Below are positions 56,434 to 64,000 of a stretch of DNA of 64,000 bases, piece by piece. The notes beneath the pieces were generated by a model. The model made no database searches. It had not been told where the DNA came from and was given only the letters and a program-made list of their open reading frames with translations. Every line of letters begins with the position of its first letter. Positions within the stretch are counted from its first letter, which is position 1. Location of the stretch: positions 6,324,001 to 6,388,000 of the forward strand of contig JAEVHH010000001.1 in the NCBI GenBank assembly GCA_017607445.1, given 5' to 3'. Origin of the DNA: Histoplasma ohiense (Eukaryota; Ascomycota; Eurotiomycetes; Onygenales; Ajellomycetaceae). A program made the translations under genes and the position numbers.

Positions 56434-56790
56434 ATTGTTTCATTGTTTCATTGCTGTAGGGAGGGCTCAACTGAGCTGCAGATAAGATAAGATCGCCCTT
56501 GCCAATTATGTCATTAGCGTCACCTTTTTTTAGAGCTGGACTCCAGGCTTTAACCACTTCAAAAATTGTTCAAAATGTTGTCCCCGTTTATTTTAACGAC
56601 CTCAACCAAGTAAGAAGTCGAACAACCCCTTCTGGCCCCTTGCTTCTTCGAAGGTCATTCGCCATTATTTGTCCTTTGTACTATCGTTTGTTTTTTTTTT
56701 TTTTCGATCATTTTCAACGGTCTCTCATTTTGAACGAATGGTACTATTTATCTGAGTAATAAAGCCCTTGTTATGTAGCCCCTCGCTCTG

Positions 56791-56826
<36 letters not shown>

Positions 56827-58839
56827 AAAGAAGTCCTACGTCGATTTTGATTGATTATGACATTTCGGAGATAGGGGCTATGGCAGGTACGCCGCGAGGA
56901 AGCCTTGAAGTGGACTATCTATCTCTTATATACTAGTACTATATGTACTGTACATGTACTTGATATCCATAGGATGTCTTCGTATTTTGTGTTTCACACT
57001 AACGGCTTCCATCCGAGTGACATATATATATAACCTATACTCTATCCCCGATTTCCCATTTGCGTCCGTGTCCTGTGATGCCATCATCGTTTGCCTGGCC
57101 GTACCAGCAGCGAAGATATTTCCACTGCCATCGCTGTCTAGACGGCTGAATTAAACGGCTCCTGCTACAGAAATGGGACAAAATTGACATTTCCCATCCT
57201 GGTCACATCCGGACAGCCGCCCATTGCCTCGCTGGTAACAAGGCTCTATGGTCGTACCCCTGAAGGCCGTATTCATCCCTCAGAGCACCCAGAGAAATCT
57301 ATAGAAGATTGTTCCGCAAAAGGTTGAGGCATTGCTTCCGGCGTTTAAACAAGGAAAACCTTCATATGGATCATAAGAATGCAAGAGGAATGGCTTGAGG
57401 TGAAAATTTGAACCTGGGGGACTGCAAGGGGCGGAAAAGCAGGGGGGACCTGCTCCGGAAGCATGCCAAGGAGTTTGAAAAAGTACATACAAATTAATGG
57501 TGGCAGAAAAAGAGAAAAGGAGCGGCGGGAGAGAAAAATGGAGCTTGAAATGAAAGAGGAGAAGGAGGAAGCTGTGTTGTTTATGGGAGCCCGTCAAGAA
57601 GTTGCCTAGCACCATGTAGCGAGGTTTCTACGTCGTCGCTTTGTGTGGTGTGAGGATTCCAATGCCGGGATAGGAGTTGCAATTCCACTCCCAAAGCAAA
57701 AGCTGACGATTACCTCAAATGTTGATACGACATTGGTAATGCTTCGTTCTGACTCTTGGGCGCTCAGCACCAATATCTCAAACAGAGTTTGCAGAGTTCC
57801 CCCAGAAGATTTTCGGACTTGAAGCCGATATCATGATCCTCTCTGCGGAACCCAATCTCAAGCTCTACGGGATCAAAAGGACTGCAAAGTCTGTGGTGTC
57901 TCACATCGGTCTTGCTGACCCATCCTGGACTTGGGCACTGGAGATATTCGTCGGATTGCTAACCTAGCTATTACCGTTGCGATTCGACGGACAGCACCCG
58001 AAATTTTTTTGCCTCTGTTCCTGAAGGAATTAGAAAAACTCCAGGTAACACCTGCTCATCCTATGCATCCGATGCCCCTCCGTTTGGGACAAGAGTGTTT
58101 ATCTGCTATGCAGGATAGCGTCAATCGGATGAAGGAGGCAGGTCTCCCAGATATAACAGCAGCTCTGGGCGTGGATCTCACGCCAGTGCATGAGTTTCAG
58201 AAGCGATGCAGTTTCTCCATGGACGAAGAAGCCGCTATGGAAAATGCTATTTTTCGTGTTGATATCCATGTCTTTTGGTGTTTCTTGTCTACTATTCGGC
58301 TTGTGGACGAGATGTTGTATATTTTACATGTGCGTTTGTTTATACTAGTATCAAATGTATGATAGCATGGGAACAGTGGAATTGCTGGTTTCTTCGGGGA
58401 CTTACATTTCATGGAGTGTGACGAGCGAAGAGCGAAGAGCAACGCCGCCTTTTGCGGAGTAAATAACTAGTGGCTATAAGCTCCTCCGACTTTGACTGTT
58501 CTTGACCATCGGGATTAGCTATGAGTGCTGTGAAATTATCAGATATTTGGCTGTGCTAGGTGTGTAATTTGCTGTAAATATTTTTCTTTTTTTTTTTTTT
58601 TTTTCTCTTTTTCTTTTCCAGGCCAGAATCCATATATAATATTTGGCTTCGTATCGGGAAAACTAATGACGTCGAGCCAAACCAACTACCAACCTCCATC
58701 CAACGCTGAGAGTGCTGGACAGAATCATGAACAATACTCGCAGTACACTAATAGCAGCAACAACTGACAGCATAACAAGGTATTTGGCAGGACGAACTAA
58801 TGACAATCACTAAACGAAGCCGCCTTAACTCGCGATAAT
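56434..58839. other. Gap of 2.4 kb with a poly-A run and possible coding relic
   Basis: A 27-A run (56797-56823) follows the hydrolase 3' flank. TA-rich sequence lies at 56930-57040. 57160-57420 is open in two frames without a clear winner. A coding-like stretch (57780-58362) is listed separately. T-rich tracts near 58590-58605 precede the ABC1 kinase promoter. Confidence 0.5.
57780..58362 (+). pseudogene. Possible frameshifted relic, unidentified
   Basis: One frame reads TEFAEFPQKIFGLEADIMIL and on to DPSWTWALEIFVGLLT before TAG at 57965-57967. The next frame, from about 57931, reads LGTGDIRRIANLAITVAIRR and continues PEIFLPLFLKELEKL... to 58362. A missing base near 57928-57935 would join SWT to LGTGDI. 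The family is not recognised, and the later part (FRVDIHVFWCFL...) may be intron or flank. Chance remains possible. Confidence 0.3.
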
Positions 58840-61147
58840 ATGAGAACGGCCCTTTGGCTGGGCCGTCTCTGTCCGAAACCCACATCTCAACTATGTCGCT
58901 CTCTGCTTGGTAGAATCCCTCCTCCCTCTTCCGCTGGTCACCCGCACCTCATACGCCAATTATGTCGTCAACACCATGGCCGGAAATCCCTTCACCACCA
59001 TCACTTTCCGTGGCGGAGCTACCACTCCCCTCGCCGCCCACATGCCTGGCCCAAGACAAAATATTTCCTATTGGCCGCCACTCTAACTCCAGCTGCCTTC
59101 CTCCAGCTCGCTGAAAACGGCATCGAGGATGACACCACGACTGCGGAGAGCGAGATGCTCGCCGCATCCCGCGAGGAAGCGCGGCCGGTGGTTCCAGACG
59201 ACCTGCATGGCATCCTCGGGTTCTGCCGGAGTGTATATATTCTCGTGGATCGGTATGTTGTGGAGCCCGTCGCGACGGCGCTGCGAATTTTGTATCTCGT
59301 TGCGATTTTTGTGCCAGTGATTGCCACTGTGCCGGCGATTTGGATTGGTCGGAGAGTGAAGCAACGGGATGGGGAGAGGAGTGGGACGCTTTGGTGGTAT
59401 GGATTTTTAGTTGGGGGGATGGAGAGGGCCGGGCCGGCGTTTATTAAGGTGAGTGGGCTTTCTCCTTCCGTCAAAAGAAGGGAAACGAAGGTGTGATTCG
59501 GTAATAGGAAGGGTAGATGGAATTTGCTAATTAATCCGTGTTTAAATAATAATATAGCTAGGTCAATGGGCGGCATCGCGGTCTGATATATTTCCTCCAG
59601 AGTTGTGCGCGGAGATGTCTTCACTACATTCGGACGCTCCAGCTCACTCATTACATGCTACAAAGCAGATTATTAGCAAAGCTTTCGACCTGCCGTTTGA
59701 AGATATTTTCGAAGAATTTGACGAGAAGCCCCTAGGGGTTGGGGCTATTGCACAAGTATACAAGGCAAAGCTGCGTCCGGATCTTGGTGCGCAGGATAAA
59801 ATAGCTTGGGATGATAAGCCGCAGAACCTGCGCGCTAAATTGAAAAGGAATGTGGATACATTGGTTAAGAGCAGTCCGCAGCGGGTGCCTTCGTCGTATG
59901 TTGCAATAAAAGTCCTACATCCTCATGTTCAGAGAATTGTGCGGCGAGATCTCCGGATCATGACCTTTTTTGCACACCTGATCAATGCAATTCCTACAAT
60001 GGAGTGGTTTTCTTTCCCGGATGAAGTAAAGCAGTTTGGAAACATGATGCGACTCCAGCTGGATTTGCGGATTGAAGCTGCAAACCTCCAGATTTTCCGT
60101 AACAACTTTAAATCGCGGACGACTGCATGGTTCCCATATCCATATTCTGAGTATGCAACCAGGGAAGTACTGGTTGAGGAATATGCCCAGGGCATCCCGC
60201 TATCTACATTCCTGGAGAGCGGTGGGGGCGTATACCAACAGGAAATAGCCCGTGAGGGGCTCGATGCCTTCTTACACATGCTTCTTATCGACAACTTCGT
60301 CCATGCGGACCTCCACCCCGGCAACATCATGGTCCGTTTCTACAAACCAGGTCATCTCGATCTCTCTCTCAAGACTTACCAACCAAACACGCCCGCCAGA
60401 GAAAAAACCCAAGTCGATGAAACAGAATCAGTCCTCGACCGTCTCCGGCCTCACCAAGGGGACCCAGAGAAGTGGAATGCTGTTCTCTCAGAGATCGACA
60501 AGGAAGGTTATCGGCCGCAACTCATCTTCATTGACACAGGCCTCGTCACTCAGCTTAACGGTAACAACCGTCGCAACTTCCTCGACCTGTTCCGTGCAGT
60601 GGCTGAGTTTGACGGGTACAAGTCTGGCCACCTAATGGTGGAGCGATGCCGGCAACCGGGCGCTGTGATCGACCCGGAGATATTTGCTCTGAAGATGCAG
60701 CATCTCGTATTGGCGGTGAAGGGGAGAACCTTTGCGCTAGGCAATGTCAAGATTGGCGATGTTCTGAGCCAGGTGTTGTATATGGTGCGCGCCCACCACG
60801 TGCGGCTTGAGGGAGATTTTGTCAATGTCGTCATATCTATCCTTTTACTGGAAGGGATTGGGCGGAGTATGGACCCCGAGTTGGATTTGTTTAAGAGGTA
60901 CGTTCTTATTTCTTTTCTTGCCTTTTTCCAACTGTTTTCTGAACAAGACATGCTGACCTGTATTGTCAGCGCACTCCCCATCCTCCGGAAACTTGGATCT
61001 GGCACGACATTGCTCAAATCCGTGCGGGAGGGCGATACGTCGATGCTGAAGGTATGGGTTGGGCTTGAGGCGCGGACATTTCTGCAAGCGAGCATTGAGA
61101 GTGTGGAGATGTGCGTTAAGTATGATCTGCTCTCACCAAATATTTGA
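58840..61147 (+). CDS. ABC1/ADCK/COQ8-family atypical kinase, mitochondrial (ADCK2-like)
   Basis: UbiB-type protein-kinase-like ATPase; relatives support coenzyme Q biology and mitochondrial lipid homeostasis. Exons are 58840-59448, 59558-60897 and 60970-61147, giving 708 residues. The N-terminus is Arg/His/Ser-rich and lacks acids, like a mitochondrial presequence. A hydrophobic segment (ILYLVAIFVPVIATVPAIWI) precedes the KxGQ signature, which intron 1 splits as FIK/LGQWAASR. Next come GVGAIAQVYKA (Ala-rich loop), VAIKVLHP (lysine), and VHADLHPGNIMV (catalytic Asp and Asn). FIDTGLV replaces DFG. Intron 2 (60898-60969, 72 nt) is in frame and stop-free; splicing gives LFKSALPILRKL. The closest group appears to be ADCK2, based on the insert before DTG. 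Confidence 0.9.
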
Positions 61148-62116
61148 AGGGTGAGCATTACTTCATTCATGAGATAATTGATTAGACCAATAGAGCGGCG
61201 GGACTTTGTCTATTAAGTAGACGAGGTGGTTCCTTTTTATTTTTATTGCTCTCTCTGTGTGATATATTATATATTCTTCCCAATTTATTTTTCGACTATA
61301 TATATATGTATATATGTATATACCTATCATTCCTATCTACATATCATACATCATGCATTCGCCCATGCTCTATAGATCTTTTTGCTTGTAACATGTTCAA
61401 ATATATATGGGTGTCCATGCGATGCCATGAACGAGGTTCAGCCAACTAAATATGGGGCTCCTTGCAAGCGGGCAAAGGGGAGCCACAGTTATTTAAAGGC
61501 TATGTATGGTTCACTGGCTGACATCACATTCGCCCCGGCTGGGAAACTTTTTGCAAAGCACCAATGACGCCTAAACAAGTTACATGAAAAAACCTGCTCT
61601 GTGACTAGAATTAAACGGTTCAACATCAACTGCCAGATCGCCGAACAATCTTGATAGGAGGACACGGCGGTGAAAGGAAAAAAACATTCGGCTACCCCTC
61701 TTCATTTGATGTTGTCTGATGCTCTAGTGTTTTCGTTTCTTTTTCCACTTCGTTCTCAAGTATTGATTTATTTAGATTAAAAACTCCAAAAACTAACTAC
61801 TCTTCGCCGTTTCATATCATGATCGATATCGACTTATTTTACTGTGCATCCGCAATATTTATCTATAACGGATAAAATCGTAACACATTAATAAACTTTC
61901 GAACCAAGGTTCTTGATTGCCTTCAGTTTGGTCCGCAGCTTGAAACGCCTCTTCTACGACTTTACAAACGTGTTCAAACATGTTATAAAACCAGAACTTC
62001 AGCCATTATACTGAAAGGAGATTTGAGATTTTCTCCCTTTCCAATATTTCAAGCCCGAGGTTTTGTGTCTTGAAGCCAAAACATCATACATATGCCCGGC
62101 CCCTTGAGAGAGGGCG
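61148..62116. other. Intergenic, 1 kb
   Basis: ABC1-kinase 3' flank with TA/TG-rich repeats (61298-61323), then AT-rich sequence without coding signal up to the transporter start. Confidence 0.65.
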
Positions 62117-63874
62117 ATGCAGACGCCGGATTCTATCCCACGCCACTTCCGCCGACCGGGCGACGATGGATACCGCACGCCTACAATCGAAGATGTTGAG
62201 AAATATTGCGAGTTTCCATTCGCAGACGAATTGCTATGTATATCGGAATCACAATGTGACATTCCTATTACGCCCGTCCTTGATCGACTCCGTTCTCGCG
62301 CATCTCAATACACTACCGTCTCGAAACACATCGGCAATGATGCCATTACAACTGGAATACAACTTAACGAGAGGAAGTCGACCAATATTTCCGAAGCCTT
62401 CAACAATTGTAATAACGATGTTGATTCACTGCCGCTGGACTTACCTTGGAAAGAGAGAATTCGACACTTTACCTGGGCTTTTTTCACGCTGACGATGGCC
62501 ACGGGGGGCTTGGCGAATGTGTTATATTTAAGTATGTCAAACAGATATAATGAAAAATTTATTGGTAGACTTGTTATATCCCTCTGCGGTCCATGTCTAT
62601 TTTCTCCCATATGTGCCAATCTTACTTCTACTTGGATATGAATACTAAAGGGCCGGCCAGTTCCATACCGCTTCCGAGGCCTAGATACAATAGGCAGTGT
62701 TGTCATGCTTATCAACATTTTCTTATACTGCTGCATCTGGGGCCTGTTGCTCACACGGTTTTATTACTACCCATATACATTCAAAGCATCCATCACGCAT
62801 CCGACAGAGTCTCTATATGTTCCGGCGTCGATCGTCTCGTTTGGGACCATCCTCATTAATCTCTCACAATATGGCCCTCCGAAAGCCGGAGAATGGCTCA
62901 GTATAACTATGTGGATCCTATTCTGGGTCAACGCCACACTGGCTGTAATATTTTCTGCCGGCATATATCTGACTATGTTCGTACCTTGTATCCACTTTTC
63001 GAACATCTGTTGACTCAGTTTTGTCTAGATGGTCAACTCAAACCTTTACAATCGCCCAGATGACACCGATATGGATATTCCCCGCGTACCCGATGCTGAT
63101 CATCGGTTCTCACGCCAGCGTGTTAAGCAAGAGCTTATCGCAGAGACGGTCTCTCGACATGATAATCGGAGGCACGACCATCCAAGGCGTCGGCTTTCTT
63201 GTCTCATTGACAGTCTACTCAGCATTCATATACAGACTGATGACGCAGAAGCTGCCGAAGGAAAATCTGCGTCCTGGCATGTTTGTCTCCGTGGGGCCGA
63301 GTGCGTTTACAGTCGCTGGCCTGGTGGGTATGGCCAATAATACGAGCCGGGCGTTCCCGCCGGGCTTCATGGGTGACGGCCGTTTGGCTGCAGATGTCAT
63401 TCGAATCGTGGCGAATTTCACTGCGTTGTGGCTTTGGGGGTATGTTTATTCATGCAGATACGTATCTTCTGAAATCATTATGTGTAGAAGCGAGACACTA
63501 ACGCCCAAAAAAATATAAAATAACCCAGCCTCGCCATCTTCTTCTTCTTCATTGCCGTCTTCGCCCATTGGTCAGCCGTTGGCCGTGGCCGCATGATCTT
63601 CTCCATGACCTGGTACTCATTCGTCTTCCCCAACACGGCGCTGGCGGCTGCCACTTTCGCCATTGGCAATGCATTCGGGTCTGAGGCGATCAATATCGTG
63701 GGCTGTGTGATGGCCGTCCTGCTAGTGGTGACATATTGCTTTGTCACGAGTATGATGGTGCGGGCAATCATTTTGCGCCATATCTTATGGCCACGGAAGG
63801 GCGAGGATAAGGATGAGGGTGGGTTTAAGATGAGCGAGATTCAGCCAGCTGCGCCCCCGATCCAGGGTGGATGA
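62117..63874 (+). CDS. Malate/C4-dicarboxylate (TDT family) plasma-membrane transporter, MAE1-like
   Basis: Moves malate or other C4-dicarboxylates across the plasma membrane (TDT family, MAE1 type); the sulfite pump SSU1 is a related alternative. Exons are 62117-62531, 62661-62976, 63029-63439 and 63529-63874. Introns are 129, 52 and 89 nt, giving 495 residues. A ~110-residue cytosolic N-terminus precedes RIRHFTWAFFTLTMATGGLANVLY, the first TDT helix. The IPYRFRGLDTIG junction created by splicing matches MAE1 relatives. STQTFTIAQMTPIWIFPAYPMLI, FVSVGPSAFTVAGL and HWSAVGRGRMIFSMTWYSFVFPN follow in order, with about ten membrane segments in all. Intron 2 has a GTTCGT donor. Confidence 0.9.
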
Positions 63875-64000
63875 ATTACTAAAGATCGGTAAGAGTGTAT
63901 TGGTAGTTTAACAAAGTCAGAATTTTTTCCTCTTTTTCTCTTTGTATTTATTTTTTGTTTATTTTTAGTTGGGGGAGAGTTCGAGGAAGATTGTCTGGGT
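63875..64000. other. 3' flank of the transporter gene
   Basis: T-rich sequence, consistent with a 3' untranslated region. Nothing else is seen before the window edge. Confidence 0.6.

Noticed and set aside
57160..57420. Two overlapping plus-strand open stretches before the relic
   Set aside because: Two different frames look equally plausible, showing that short open stretches here can arise by chance.

Overview
The window is nuclear DNA of a filamentous ascomycete. The genes are split by short introns (mostly 52-140 nt) with GT..AG borders. Intergenic DNA is rich in pyrimidine tracts and microsatellites. The gene set (UBC6, YIP1, SAM50, CYC3, RPT6, a VNX1-type antiporter, fungus-specific transcription-factor and F-box proteins) is typical of Eurotiomycetes. 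Decayed relatives of the expanded SRPK/CMGC kinase families suggest Onygenales, possibly Ajellomycetaceae. That placement is inference from remembered family sequences, not a search.

Layout: 1-3.3 kb is a long repeat-rich 5' flank. A rhodanese plus tyrosine-phosphatase gene follows (3.3-6.1 kb), then a gap with a decayed coding relic (7.2-7.9 kb). Next come an F-box gene (9.0-11.2, +), an EMC10-like gene (12.0-12.8, -), an FGGY kinase (14.5-16.5, +), an AT-rich island, a VNX1-like cation/H+ antiporter (17.9-21.6, -), proteasome RPT6 (22.4-23.7, +) and an F-box/cysteine-rich gene (26.2-28.6, +). A decayed SRPK-like kinase (30.7-32.0, -) is divergent from a UFD1/zinc-finger/AZUL-like fusion (32.3-34.7, +). 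YIP1 (-), SAM50 (-) and UBC6 (+) follow, the last two sharing a 310-bp divergent promoter.

From 40.3 to 49.6 kb the sequence looks accessory: a second decayed kinase, an unknown gene with a stop and two frameshifts, an apparently intact aminoglycoside-phosphotransferase-fold gene, and 3.7 kb with no convincing gene. Beyond it are a fungal-specific transcription-factor-domain gene, cytochrome c heme lyase (CYC3), an alpha/beta hydrolase, an ABC1/ADCK-family kinase and a malate/C4-dicarboxylate (TDT) transporter.

All exon models were built by hand from splice sites, reading frame and family conservation. Each spliced coding length is divisible by three. Several intact genes serve membrane and protein homeostasis: EMC10 and UBC6 at the ER, YIP1 in ER-Golgi traffic, SAM50 at the mitochondrial outer membrane, CYC3 in the intermembrane space, RPT6 in the 26S proteasome, and a UFD1-type protein probably in the ubiquitin pathway. 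Their co-location need not be functional. I found no tRNA, rRNA, CRISPR or intact transposon. No wholly new system is evident. The most unusual points are four introns that are multiples of three with no stop, one intron whose only in-frame stop is its own acceptor TAG, the UFD1-AZUL fusion, and kinase and unknown-gene relics whose nonsense codons fit CpA to TpA change.
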